A stretch of DNA of 64,000 bases, taken from the NCBI GenBank assembly GCA_009617715.1, contig VTFK01000429.1, positions 1 through 64,000 of the forward strand. The letters are read 5' to 3'. The notes beneath the pieces were generated by a model. That model was not told the origin of the DNA. It saw only the letters and a list, made by a program, of their open reading frames with translations, and made no database searches. The stretch is from Plectrocnemia conspersa. Its lineage: Eukaryota; Arthropoda; Insecta; Trichoptera; Polycentropodidae. Made by a program: the position numbers and the translations under genes. Each line of letters begins with the position of its first letter. The stretch's first letter is position 1. Positions 1-10,870 of the stretch are shown one piece after another.

Positions 1-1595
1 ATGCACGGATTCGTAATAAAATGGGTGTTTAGCGTGGCAAACTGTGCTTCAAATCATACTGTGGGCGTTGTACATTGGCCTTAAACATTTCACTGTACAA
101 ACGCGAAATGATATAGAATACCCAACGGAGAGAAACTTTCAGTTGATAAGCCGTAATTGAAAATTTTCCAAAACGACCTCCAAGCCATTAGGGGCACGGC
201 TGTTCAAGGTTGCGATTGTTTATTATGGATGTTTTGCTTATAGTTTTATTCATTTTTCATGGCCTCTGTATATAGCAAGAATTCTATTTACAGTAAGTAA
301 TTATTTAGGGTAGTGTGAGAAATCGGAGTGGAAGTAAATGTTAGACTAAGAGTGAATGTTAATATTGAGTCTTTTTTTATTTATTTTAAGCCCAGACAAT
401 ATTTCTAAAAAATATTTTTAAATAAAACAACTTTTTATTAATTAAATCACTAGAGGACTCAATGTATTTGAATGATCTGAAAACGAGTTTTTTGCTCTTA
501 GATTTTTTTACATCAGTTTCCAATAATCCAAATCTTTCTATAGCTATTTATAACACAAATATTTTTTTTAAGCATATGCATTAATCATTAACAAGCAACC
601 TCTATTTTAGCCACAAACAGAAACAAGCAGCAATTTTTTCTTTCGCATAGAAAAAACGAAGTAAACTCGCGCTTCTTAGGAAAAGAAATTGACATATCCG
701 TTTTAAACTGTATTATAAATTAGTGTCATAAAGACCATAGTATTAAATTATTTTTACTAGCCTTTTATATTCACTTTTTTTTGATTATTGCTCATTTATT
801 ATGCAAACACTATATATACAGTACTGAAAAATAAACTTTAATAATATTTGTGTTACTTTAAGATTTTATTTTTAAGCTGACATTTGCTTCTATACTCTAT
901 TTGTGTTAACACAGTCAGTTAGAGAGTTATCCATTTCACCATTATTCATAATTTAGAAAGAGATGGCAAGTTTGTGTTTCCGCCCCTACTATTAATACGA
1001 TATGGATATACTTATCATTACTCCAATTTATTTTTTGAACACATTTATAGATTTTTTTATAAATGAGACTGTTCAAAATCCTGCAGATATTATATTTTAT
1101 TAGTATTAAGAATATTTTAATGCTAATGTAACATTAATTTACGCTATTCTTGCAGATTTGTATATGTTTTACAATCTTAAAAATCAAACGTGTTTGTAGT
1201 TTTTTTGTAGTGATCATATCTCATTATATGTATGATACAAACGCTGGACCATGTACTAAAAAATCATAACACCATATCTAACGTTAAATGCCTAGATGAA
1301 TAAATTAATTTCCTACTGATTTTCATGCGCAAAATTTAGAAATCTCTGAAAAACGTCATAATGAATTTAATCGTTAATATCAATGTTAAAAAAAACTAAG
1401 AGCAGAATTACACAATATGAAATAAAGAAGTGATGAAATATGGGGAAACAATTACCACAGACATATAGTGTGCTAAGTTAATTTGTTTGAATGAGGCATG
1501 GCAATAAAAAAACCTGCTCTTATAAATTAAGAAGACCAATCTATAAGATCTGAATATTAAGAACATACCAGCGATTATTATAAGAAACAGTAAAT
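1..1595. other. AT-rich non-coding DNA with one GC-richer island
   Basis: No coding sequence or repeat family is recognised here. Roughly 45-235 is less AT-rich than its surroundings and may be a conserved non-coding block. The remainder is A/T runs with stop codons in all frames. Confidence 0.4.
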
Positions 1596-1596
1596 C

Positions 1597-1665
1597 TAAA
1601 AATTCCGTTGTTGCCGGATGTATGCAGCACAAGACGCATACACCTACTCAAAAGCCAATATTCTA
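1597..1665 (+). repeat. Dispersed repeat A, copy 1 (partner at 55258-55330)
   Basis: About 65 bp can be aligned by eye with 55258-55330 in the same orientation. Shared words are AATTCC.TTGTTGC.GGA, AAGACGCAT.CACCT and a closing ATTCTA/ATTTTA. Identity is roughly 70-75%. The family is not identified, and neither copy has visible terminal repeats. Confidence 0.45.
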
Positions 1666-1951
1666 ACAATAAATTTAAATATAAACCCAGATATTTTATT
1701 TTATTATTCATTTACTACATTTTATTAATAGTATATAAACCAAAAATAAAAACGGTATATTTGAGGTACTTACTTCGCTTCTGAAGAAATACACAAGAAT
1801 TCTAAAAATACGATACATATTTTCTAAGTCCTAATAAAAGCATTAAGATATTGTTCAGCTAAGCAGTGACATTGAATCGTCAAAAGTACAGCCGTATTTC
1901 ATTAATAATTTATAAACCAACTATTAAAAAAAAGCGAGTTTAACAGCTTAA

Positions 1952-2028
1952 CGACCGAGGTCTCACCCACGAGTCCTGAGAGAACCTTTTGCAGCGGCCG
2001 AGGACTCGCCCGTGCGTCCTGCGTCACG
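1952..2028 (+). repeat. Subterminal direct subrepeats of the TTAA element
   Basis: Two GC-rich units (about 1952-1979 and 1996-2028) share CCGAGG, then CTC.CCC, then GTCCTG. The homologous region of the second element (40121-40200) keeps both units. Subterminal repeats like these are often transposase-binding sites; that role is inferred here. Confidence 0.45.
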
Positions 2029-3014
2029 CGTCTTCTTTTATTAAAAATACACTATGATACAATACAGTTTACCCCTATATTATAATGCGAGATGGTAGTA
2101 TACTATTTATAGATAATATAAGATATAAAATAAATTATATTTTACTTTAATTTTTCGTAAAAAGAGTCGTTTTATCCCACTGCGTCGCAATGCAACGAGT
2201 CGTCGCCTATTTTAGTTTGTTATATTCTAATATTTTTGGGCTAGTGTGTTGTTTGTTAACGGTTCTCCAAGCCGCTCCCACTGACCATTTTTTTTTATTG
2301 GAATATTATATTTTTATTTATTGTTGTTGTTATTAATAAGTGATAATTTGTAGTAAAAGTTAGTTAATAATATTAAAAACAGTGAATTGCGTATTTACAA
2401 AAATAGTTAAATAATCATTAAAGAAATTTTTGAAATTTGACAACGTTGATTAGTGCACGATTTTTTTTGAGCACCACATTAGCTTAAAAATGTGATAATT
2501 AAATTAATAACATGTATGTTTAAATGCTTCTAAAATTTTTTGTATAAACGATTTATAAGAAATATCCATTTATAATAAATAATAATTTGCACTCACTAAA
2601 TTTTTTGGCGTCCATTTTCTGCGTACAACTGTTTCGAACGCATTTATTTTCATAATTACACTGAGTGATACGTGTAAAAACATTTGTCATTATGAAGAAA
2701 ATGAACTGGATGAGTGCAAATTTGTCACACGCGGTCTATGTTCACGTACACTTGAATTAGAATTACTTTCGCACACATCACTATGTTCACAATCACTGGG
2801 GGCGTTGGACAACGCGTCTTCAAAATTTTCCAAAAGGTTTAATTTCTTTCGTCCATTTTGCCGTGATTGAAAATAAAATTTTTAAATCAAAATCACAATC
2901 ACAAAAGATCACAGAGAGAAGAGCAATTTTCTCGATACGTTTCGACCGATAGTTTAGAAGACACTAAATATACTGCATTACTTCGATTATAAAATGCATT
3001 TTTTTATCTGTGTA

Positions 3015-3036
3015 GAATTCCCGAATTTGGGAATTC
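3015..3036. repeat. Perfect 8-bp stem hairpin GAATTCCC...GGGAATTC
   Basis: Left arm 3015-3022 and right arm 3029-3036 enclose a 6-nt loop. It lies inside the TTAA element. No function is evident. Confidence 0.6.
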
Positions 3037-3221
3037 CACAATAAAAAAAGTGTCATATACCCTAATAGATGAATTATTAAAAGTTATGCACAAGGTAAGC
3101 TGATAAGACGGGACAGGTAGTGGCGATTTACCCTTTTAGAATAACATTGATTGTAATTTATCGTAAATATTTAATATTATATTTGTAAACAAGTTTTTTT
3201 TCGTTACATCACTTAATTATG

Positions 3222-3440
3222 CGGCCCACATATTTAGAAACATTGGTTAAATGACGTAATTACAATATATTTATGCAAAAAATCATAAGGAAGCTACAAA
3301 TTAAATTTCGATAAAATATATTATTTGGTTTACAAGTTAAAGGGAATTTACTTAAAAAGGTGATTTTTTGCTATTATTCCGCGAAATCTCCCGGCCACCA
3401 AGGAAAGTTCGACAAAAAACACCGGGCGTTAAGCTGGTAA
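3222..3440 (+). repeat. Direct repeat B, copy 1 (right end of TTAA element)
   Basis: About 220 bp aligns at roughly 80% with 4147-4373 in the same orientation. Shared words include TTAGAAACA.TGGTTAAATG, ATTTATGCAAAAAATCATAA and CCCGGCCACCAAG.AAAGTTC. It ends in the inverted terminal sequence of the element. Confidence 0.7.
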
Positions 3441-4146
3441 AAAATATAGTGCTTAGATGTGTTATAAGATTAAGAATAATAAATTAACAATAACATAGAT
3501 AAAATCGTAAACTATTTTTTTTAATAATAATTTCTTAAATAAAATATTATCATAATATTTTTGTGAATTGCTAAACACCTTGTAGTGTATGCGAATATTG
3601 TGGGCTGATCTAACTTGTGTTTCATGTAAATAACCAATACAAAATTAAGTAGAAAATATCTTTCCTAAGATTAGAGTCAATCTATATATCGCAAGTGCAG
3701 GTAGTAAATTGTCAACAATGAACCTTTAAGAAATGGGTGTTGGCCTTCGCTCAAAGCATACAATATAATTAGAAAGAAACTGTTCTGAGAATTTATGTTT
3801 GGTTTTTTGTTTATATCACCTATATAATACCAAATTATTAATATGGAAAGAATGAAAATGATGAATATAAAATATATTGAAAGCATACATGTTACTTTTA
3901 ATTTATTTAAGTGCAATAAGCAAAATATTTTTAGTGAAGTGTACCGTAAATTCATTTCGTGAATATGGGCATACAAATGGTCAGACATGGTGGCCCAGAA
4001 ATAACAAATCAAAATTTTTATTTTTAAATTTAAAAATTGTTAAAGAATCAGGTAATTAATACTAATCTATTGAAGGGTCTCACTTACTTTGTATTTGTAA
4101 GATGTTTGCCAATGATATAAATTTGTTTTTGAAACTATTATTTCAA
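3441..4146. other. AT-rich spacer between the two right-end repeats
   Basis: Nothing recognisable. Open frames on either strand here (about 60-110 codons) have biased A/T composition and resemble no known family. Confidence 0.3.
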
Positions 4147-4373
4147 ACAAATTGGACCCACAGGTTTAGAAACACTGGTTAAATGACGTACTTGACAGGT
4201 ATTTATGCAAAAAATCATAAGGAAGCTACATATTAAATTTGAATACAATATCTTAATTGGTTTACATGTTATAGAGAATTTACTGAAAAAGATATTTGTT
4301 TGCCATTTTTCCGTGAGATCGCCCGGCCACCAAGCAAAGTTCGGCAAATAAATACCGGTCGTTAATCTGTTAA
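4147..4373 (+). repeat. Direct repeat B, copy 2 (solo right end, ends CTG-TTAA)
   Basis: Second copy of the right end of the TTAA element, ending at 4367-4373 with CTGTTAA. It mirrors the TTAACAG left end at 1940. There is no matching left end between 3441 and 4146, so it is a truncated element or the product of an internal rearrangement. Confidence 0.65.
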
Positions 4374-5395
4374 ATAATATATTGAAAAAAATAACTCATT
4401 ATTTATTTTTCTAAAAAAAAATAAAGTGCTAAGCAAATATGCGTCACAAATCGTGAGCGAGATCACACACGAACATGTTCAAGGATAAAATATTGAAATT
4501 AATGTGTATAAAAGGATAATGCGTTATGTTTCTCAGTAAACGCATTTAATTTTACAGCAATTTTATTTAAAAAACTTCATGCTTCATTAATATTAAGCAA
4601 GAATCATATTCAAGTCTTCTTAAATATATATTTTTTGAGGTCCATATTATAATATAATAGGCACTAATGTTTCAGATAATATAGAAAATAATCTTGTCGT
4701 ACATTTTACATCATAAACTTAAGCATTCTAATTTAATATTAGAAATATTGGCCATATATGAGTTTATAATAAAATCATTTTAAAAAAAATGCAGACTGTA
4801 GATTTTTAAGTTAATACATTTAAGTTTTTTTTTTAAGTTAAAACCATAAAGTTTATTAGTTAATTTTATAATTTTAAGCTGAAAAGCTAGACTCAAAACA
4901 TAAAGAATAACGCTTATTTATGTTATTGTTGTTTGTAGGTCAAGTGGTTTAATCTATGTAATAAAAAAGCACTATATGTAACGGTGCGAAAAGTCACCCA
5001 AAGTTGTTGACTTGCAATAATAAAAAAGGCACATTCTTTAAATCAATTATAGTTAATACAAAAACACTAGTATTATTGCTGTTAACTTACGAGCAATCTA
5101 GTTGCGAGCAATGATAGTAATCAGAATAAAAGCTAGCAGATAAAGTTTTTTTATTGTATATGTTTTTTCCTGATAAACACATCTAACTGTTTGGATAATA
5201 TTACAGCAGTAAATTTTCAATCGCCCTAATACTATTTACAGTTAGGTAACGTTCAAATAAATTGTTTTAAAACACATTATTTAGACGTTTAACCTATTTT
5301 CATCATACATTAATTTAATTAATATTATCAATCAATTTTAATTTATATTGTTCGAAGCACAATATCAAAATTTCACTTATCGCACGATATTTCAA
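4374..5395. other. AT-rich DNA, nothing recognised
   Basis: No repeat partner, coding sequence or structured RNA was noticed. Confidence 0.3.
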
Positions 5396-5399
5396 ATTT

Positions 5400-5690
5400 A
5401 ATTAATTAATTTCGCGAGCGTCAATAGCCATTTCAAGAGATTTACGACTCTGTAGATATTAAATAATGCTTTGGTGGCAATACAGTTTTGACTGTGTACA
5501 TTGATTCGGCGTGATGTAACAACGAATGTTTACCGGCGCCACCGCGTGAAACTACCGTAAATCCTACGCCACGGTTCAACTATGACGACCTCTCCCTGAA
5601 CAATAACCGTACGTCAGTTTTAGTGCTCGACTATCGCGTCACGTTCGGTCCGATTCCGTCGTTAGGATAATAAGAGGGGTGTTTTATAAG
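5400..5690. other. GC-richer island, possible conserved non-coding element
   Basis: The sequence is clearly less AT-rich than its flanks, with many CG dinucleotides (for example around 5505-5600 and 5635-5665). No open frame is maintained. It could be regulatory DNA or an untranslated exon. Confidence 0.25.
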
Positions 5691-5924
5691 CTAAAGGAAA
5701 ATATAATGGTATAAGGCTGTAGTCTTGTCTCCATATATGAAATTAAGTTAAGTTTATCTACTGCCTATGTACTAGGTGTAATAAAAAGTAACGACAATTT
5801 CTGTATTTGCATGAACTCTCTTCGCTCTCATCTCTGTGATGTGCAAGTAAATTGTCAGCCTAAATAAACGGGTAGCTTGTGTTTAAAATATGAAGACATT
5901 GATTTATTTATTTCAAAAATGACG

Positions 5925-6040
5925 TTCCGGAACTCAAAAACAGATTTTTTTCTTGAATAGTTTGATTGTCGACAACACTTCAGTAGTACAAAAAAATGCT
6001 TAGCGACATACAACTTTTCACAATAACTAGGGATTTGTTC
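5925..6040 (-). mobile_element. Fragment of the Jockey-type LINE (copy L4)
   Basis: About 115 bp matches 11935-12045 of the better-preserved LINE in the same orientation. Shared stretches include GATTGTCGACA.CAC and AAAAAAATGCTTAGCGA.ATA. It represents part of the C-terminal region of the reverse-transcriptase protein. Homology ends abruptly on both sides. Confidence 0.6.
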
Positions 6041-6444
6041 AGAAACAATTTTATGCTATTTCGAGTACCAGGGATTTCAAAAAAAAGTAGCCCGAAAATC
6101 AATACTTTTTCAAAATCAATATTTCGTATATTTAATATGTGTTATTATGTAATGATAAAAGAAAAATTCTTTCGTATATAGATTTACCGAACGACAAAAA
6201 ATATTCTGGAAGAAACAGATACTGCAGATAAAAATTTACTGCGGCAAGGGACTATTTCGTATTAACAATAAAACCTTTTACCGTTGTTTATAAAGTACGA
6301 GTATCAATTACAACGAAAGAATATTTCGAATCTCGCGATACTTTTCGGCAAGTAATAAAAAGTATAATGCACGTGTAGGGATCACAATAATACTTGAATT
6401 TTAAATACCGGTATTACCAAGAGAAAAACAAGCAATACCGGTAT

Positions 6445-6453
6445 TACCGGTAG
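6445..6453. repeat. 9-bp target-site duplication TACCGGTAG, left
   Basis: Exact match to 6938-6946 on the far side of the MITE. Confidence 0.85.
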
Positions 6454-6937
6454 GCTTCATAAGATTCCCATGTCGTCTGGACGAAGTACCGTTACACGAA
6501 ATAGCATGCTTTATCTCTTTCTTCGTTGCGTGCGATACCCCTCCCACTTTTATTTTTAGGGGATCGGCGTCAGTTCTGGATTGTTAAATGAATAAATTTG
6601 ATTAACCTACAATACTACTAACTTCATTCCATAATTTTACTACTTATGAATCTGATTTTTTTTAATTTCGCGCAGAATTTCAACGATCTTTTATATAAAT
6701 ATAATTATTATAGTCATTATTAAATGTGTTCCTACTATTGTTGCTTCCAAAAGCAATAAAATATTTGTATTTATTATAAGAAAAGGGCATTATTATATAA
6801 TAAAAATAAAATGGTGAATATTTCTTTAGAAGCGCAGGGTAACACCCCCACGGTGTATGGCTGAGAGGCAAATAGTAGTGGATTCTAATTAGAATGTAAC
6901 GGTAAACCGTCGAGCTCGATAGGGAATCTTATGATGC
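6454..6937 (+). mobile_element. MITE with 9-bp TSD, copy 1 (484 bp)
   Basis: The termini are GCTTCATAAGATTCCC and, reverse-complemented, GCATCATAAGATTCCC. The inverted similarity continues to a shared TACCGTTACA, giving imperfect TIRs of about 43 bp. It is flanked by a perfect 9-bp duplication. An inverted copy of almost identical length lies at 28287-28769. A 9-bp duplication fits Mutator-like (MULE) or Merlin-like transposases; the superfamily is inferred only from that length. No coding capacity. Confidence 0.88.
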
Positions 6938-6946
6938 TACCGGTAG
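6938..6946. repeat. 9-bp target-site duplication TACCGGTAG, right
   Basis: Exact match to 6445-6453. Confidence 0.85.
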
Positions 6947-7489
6947 TGACAATAAAATAAGTATTTTAATTAATTATACATAAGAAAGAACCAAAAAATT
7001 ATCGCTCCATGTTTCACCATGTTTATTGCAATATTGAATTTTTCAATACCGGTATTGTACAAGAGAAAAACAGCCAATACCGGTATTACCGGTATTGACA
7101 TTAATATTATTAATATAATTAATTGGAAATAAAAAAACGAGAAAATAACCCAAGTACCGCTCACATGTTTTACCATGTTTATATAATAGCAATAATAATA
7201 GAATTTTTAATACCGGTATTACCGAGTGAAAAACAGTCAATACCGGTATTAATGGTATTAACTGCTTTTCCGAGTCACCGAGATGGCACTTATTATGAAT
7301 TTCCTGATGAAAAAGTTGTTCAAAATCAATACAACTTTACTGCAAGAAATGTTTTCAATTCTGAAAGTCAAAATACAATAAAAATAATAAATATGTGCCT
7401 TATTAGTTTAATTTATTTGTTGCAAAGTTGTTCATAAAATGTATCTATAAAAATTTATTAAAGACGAATTTTTCTAGTGTAGAAAGTAT

Positions 7490-7830
7490 CAAGGTAACCG
7501 AAGAAGAAGAGAGCACTGATTGTATTGTCAAAAAATTGAATAAATATTTAATACACCACCAAAATATTTCAACGGTGAAAAATAATAGATACAATCATTA
7601 AAAGGAGTTTCATATCTTGAAATTAAATAGAACTCGGACTCTAAATTTTTATCTGTTATATAAATCATTATTTTTAATCAAGCCTACTTCAACGGAAATC
7701 GAACGAATATTTTCTACGGCGGTAAAACGATTCAACACGAAAATAAGAAATAGGCTCTCTGATTCATGATTAAATGCTTTAATATTTTAAAAATATTATT
7801 CTGTCCTGAATATGTAAAATATTAGATAAA
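7490..7830 (+). pseudogene. hAT transposase relic (C-terminal dimerisation domain)
   Basis: Frames here can be read as the C-terminal end of a hAT-superfamily transposase. The diagnostic stretch is at about 7681-7790: KPTSTEIERIFSTAVKRF followed by NTKIRNRLSDS, then a stop and LNALIFLKY. This corresponds to the hAT dimerisation consensus P.S...ER.FS followed by .R..L. At least two in-frame stops (near 7602 and 7769) break it. Upstream, 7490-7600 has a plausible acidic linker with KVTEEEES. The catalytic core is absent. It lies just downstream of the ACCGGTATT array, which may be this element's terminal region. It is unrelated at close range to the ZBED-type hAT at 16177-18743. Confidence 0.7.
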
Positions 7831-7994
7831 TAAATATCTAATATAATATTTTTCATTAGTTTCAATAAATTAATTTTTACCTATGTTTATTTAATACAAT
7901 ACGATTTTTGTATTAATTAAAATAAAAAATAATAAAAATCTTGATATCTTATTTATGACTGTGATCAAAAATGATTATTCATCAATTATAATGA

Positions 7995-8145
7995 ACTAGA
8001 CAATAGTGTAAAGGATGGGACCACACAAATGCTCTCATTATGACTAGAACAAATGGTTTCACATAAATAATACGCAAGGATTGACAGAATATTTCTTTGA
8101 TTCGAAACGGTCACGGGAAACAATATATCACCGGAAGACAAAGAT
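7995..8145 (-). repeat. Dispersed repeat C, copy 1 (partner at 30863-31035)
   Basis: Aligns with 30863-31035 in the same orientation. Shared words are AGACAATAG.GTAAAG, ACACAA, AGAATATTTCTTTG versus AAAATATTTCTTTG, CGGTCAC and ATCACCGGA. On the minus strand both copies keep a short similar reading (RLIYV or RIIYV), so it may derive from a coding region of an unidentified element. Confidence 0.5.
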
Positions 8146-8510
8146 TAAGAAATGATGAGGTTTTAAGAATCATATATAAAATTCGTTTTAGAGGAGCAGG
8201 AAGACTGACTTCGCAAATTGAAATCGGAAAACAAATCTGGGCCAGAATAAAAAATGTTGATATTTTCTATTGCTCTTTTTTCGGTTAATTAAATATGTAG
8301 GAACAGCAAAAATACTACGTAGTTTAAAGACACAGCGCCTTCCATTTCCTTCATATCTTAAATTCAATCAAATACTAACGAATCGTATACGGCCATATTC
8401 AGAAGACAGATTTATGAGGCGAGAAAGTAGCTATCAAAAATCGCAATGTTCGAAATACTATGAAATACCCGTTTTGCTCGTTGTTAATGGTAATGAAGTT
8501 AGGTCGTAAA
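8146..8510. other. Unassigned sequence following repeat C
   Basis: Open plus-strand frames run through 8097-8509 with fairly balanced composition and basic residues, but no domain is recognised and no splice or promoter signal supports expression. It may be the remainder of the element to which repeat C belongs. Confidence 0.25.
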
Positions 8511-8514
8511 GACA

Positions 8515-8690
8515 AACGTTTTACGGAAGCCCTGCATATCACGTACAAGTTTCACAACACCGCCGGGACAATTTCACGTTAAATACTTTCGCATTGTTTT
8601 GCATTCGAGGCGCGCGAAAACAATTTCGTTGTTCAATAAATCAAACCTTCGGCTATTACGATTCGGATGGGTAGCTTAATAAGCGAGGAA
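8515..8690. other. GC-richer island, possible conserved non-coding element
   Basis: About 175 bp with CG-rich words (for example GAGGCGCGCG near 8607) flanked by AT-rich DNA. No open frame is maintained. Confidence 0.22.
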
Positions 8691-8861
8691 GAAACTGCTG
8701 ATTTACATTATTATTTTAAGTGTTTAACAACAGTTTAAGAGTCGATGATTATAATACGCTAAATATTTTTTAAATGCCGTTAAAGTTATATTACACAAGC
8801 AGCAATTTAAATATACATGTTCAAAGATTAAAATTGTTGGCAAACCAAAAAATTACGTTAG

Positions 8862-8945
8862 AGAGTAGTCGTTGTAGTCGTCGATGATACGTTTGATAAT
8901 GAGTGATTGTCGTCCGTCGACAAATTTTTGCTAAGACACAATGTC
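8862..8945 (+). repeat. Direct repeat D, copy 1
   Basis: Matches 9310-9415 in the same orientation: GTCGTTGTAGTCGTC.ATGAT is 20 of 21 identical, followed by TAGTGATT-like and GCTAAGACA words. The pair brackets the (TA)n tract. Confidence 0.65.
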
Positions 8946-9093
8946 ACGTCTTTTATATTTTATATACGACGCCCTTCAGCTTCGAGTCTTTAAGTGATCT
9001 AGAGAGTCGCGATCGCGTCCCTTATTATTACCCGTTGCGACCAGGATATCAGCCTTGTATTTGGCAAGCTTCTCAACGAGCTTACCAAATACA

Positions 9094-9236
<143 letters not shown>

Positions 9237-9309
9237 AAACCATTATTAAAACCGCAAAAAAAAATGTCTCGATTATTTTGATTAGTGTCTGTCGAGTATT
9301 CGTCGGTTT

Positions 9310-9415
9310 GAGAGTCGTCGTTGTAGTCGTCAATGATACGATCTGTTGTTAGTGATTACCATCCAATAATTATAGAATATAGTTCAAACAAAGTTAATTC
9401 TATGCTAAGACATTA
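9310..9415 (+). repeat. Direct repeat D, copy 2
   Basis: Second copy of 8862-8945. It is somewhat longer, with an insertion in the middle (about 9365-9400) before the shared GCTAAGACA. Confidence 0.6.
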
Positions 9416-9883
9416 GTATATTTTTCAAAACTAGTTTTAAAGCTCAAGAATGAGTAAGTCTCGATTAGGATGGCTTTTGTTTTGGCTCAACGGAAAGTTC
9501 ATAATAATAATGATAATAATAACAATAGCAATAAAGATTAATGCGACATTATGTTGCGCGAACAGCGCTGCGAAAATGGTGTGCATGTTCATAATTCTGC
9601 AAATAATACCTATTTTGTTATTGTTACGAAAATATAACATTATACACATGTACGTGTGTAAAATTTAAAAAATTAAATTACATTCGTAAATTGCCAGGAG
9701 ACCATGAATGCATTATCATTAGGAGCAAACTACTCGGACGGAGTAATTACGCTCGGACCACACAGATATCTTCTAATCTAATGGCTATTACAAACATTAA
9801 AAGTAATAAAGCCAACGAATAAAAAATAAAACTAAATCAAGATTCTTTTCGGATCTTATTTTATAATTTAATATTTAAATAAA
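9416..9883. other. AT-rich DNA, nothing recognised
   Basis: Short open frames on both strands between 9437 and 9668 overlap each other and encode low-complexity Ile-rich strings. No support for a gene. Confidence 0.3.
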
Positions 9884-10111
9884 TTATTTCATAACATATG
9901 CAAATTGATAACATATCGTTATATAATGCTGATATCTGTCCATAGATCTTTCTGTGTGTCTGTAATATAAATAACGATCGTTAACCATATGACAGAACTC
10001 GAGTACATTCTGCACATTATCGTTACAATGTCGATAACGATCACATTGAACGTTAAACGATCGTAGAGAGATTTCTTCAGCGGTAATTAAATTCTTATCG
10101 ACGTTTTCCAT
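9884..10111 (-). other. Unidentified 75-codon open frame with internal DRY repeats
   Basis: Starts with ATG (10111) in a reasonable context and ends with TAA. It is richer in Cys, His, Asp and Arg than chance AT-rich frames. Three internal units share Asp-Arg-Tyr followed by His or Tyr: CDRYRHC, NDRYLYYRH and MDRYQHY. The DNA has a matching recurrence of CGATCGTTA-like words, including the palindrome TAACGATCGTTA at 9972-9983, so the peptide pattern may simply reflect a DNA-level repeat. No known domain is recognised and no splice sites stand out. Confidence 0.15.
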
Positions 10112-10724
10112 CTAGCGTATTTATCTCGACGTAATTAATTTCAATCAAATGCATAGCTTACGTGGTTTATAAATTATGTCTACATACTACTGAATCGTGT
10201 TATAAATGTAACAGTGTGCTTAGTAAATGTGCAGATATTGTCAACATAATTTATGCCAATTAATATTTTAGGAAAAGGTAACGATTTATTATGTTTACGG
10301 ATCATTTCTTACTAAATAAAAAAATACGTAGTGCGTCATGGATGACTGAATTTTATTTAGTCTCCCACTGTTTGTATAGCAACAATTCAATATAAAATCC
10401 GTACTTCCTCAGTCATTGTTTGTTTAAATAAAACCTTCTGGTAAATTGAATTTCAAGTTCAAGTTCCGAGAATTGATTTTCTGAAATTGATTTATGAAGT
10501 ATCTATTGTAAACTCAAAAGGGTTAATAATCTCACATTGCGTACTTTCACTGTTATACGTTATAACCGGACATTGGATACTGAAGGTAAATGGACATAAG
10601 TGCTTAAAATAGCTTTTGGATTAAGTTTTATATAACATAGTTAACAACATAAATTTTTAATAATGTTCCTGATATATTTACTCATTACACATTTCTTATA
10701 AACATAAGATGAGCAATTCTTGTT
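10112..10724. other. AT-rich DNA, nothing recognised
   Basis: No repeat, gene or structured element noticed. Confidence 0.3.
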
Positions 10725-10870
10725 ATAATGGCATACATTTAATCACAAAATGTCTTCAATATTACATTTGTATTAGATTCACCAAGATAACAATTCCGTG
10801 TTTATTTCAGAAAATAGGTTTTAATTATAAATATTGTTAATTAAAACAATTATTTAAACTAAAAATCTCA
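10725..10870 (+). repeat. Direct repeat E, copy 1
   Basis: Aligns with 12808-12960: GGCATACAT.TA.TCACAAAATGTC.TCAATA, then a more diverged continuation ending in AATTATAAATA. The two copies lie on either side of the LINE at 11592-12775. Confidence 0.6.

Larger units (their letters stand above)
1940..3440 (+). mobile_element. Non-autonomous DNA transposon, TTAA-type (piggyBac-like), copy 1
   Basis: The left end reads TTAACAGCTTAACGACCGAG (1940-1959). The reverse complement of the right end (3418-3440) reads TTACCAGCTTAACGCCCGG, so the ends form an imperfect inverted repeat next to a TTAA-like target. A separate copy of the right end at 4147-4373 preserves CTGTTAA exactly. The left subterminal region (1952-2028) contains two GC-rich direct subrepeats, each with a CCGAGG..CTC core followed by GTCCTG. 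A second element at 40111-41080 shares both the left end and the segment 2505-2640. No transposase frame survives. Assignment to piggyBac rests only on the TTAA target; the CAG start is not the classical piggyBac terminus. Confidence 0.5.
6390..7265 (+). repeat. Tandem array of about 160-bp units with AATACCGGTATT palindromes
   Basis: Three units (6390-6453 continuing 6938-7030; 7035-7195; 7200-7265) each carry AATACCGGTATT, then a GAG..AAAAACA spacer, then a second ACCGGTATT palindrome. Two units continue with CATGTTT.ACCATGTTTAT. The first unit is interrupted by a MITE. The array adjoins a hAT transposase relic at 7490, so the palindromes may be subterminal transposase-binding sites of that element (inference). 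Confidence 0.6.

Noticed and set aside
3677..4059. Open frames of 111 and 60 codons on opposite strands
   Set aside because: They overlap each other, are low complexity and Ile/Leu/Phe rich, and show no domain.
6680..6871. 63-codon frame conserved in both copies of the 9-bp-TSD MITE
   Set aside because: Conserved because the MITE copies are close in sequence; the second half is Tyr/Asn low complexity and there is no known domain.
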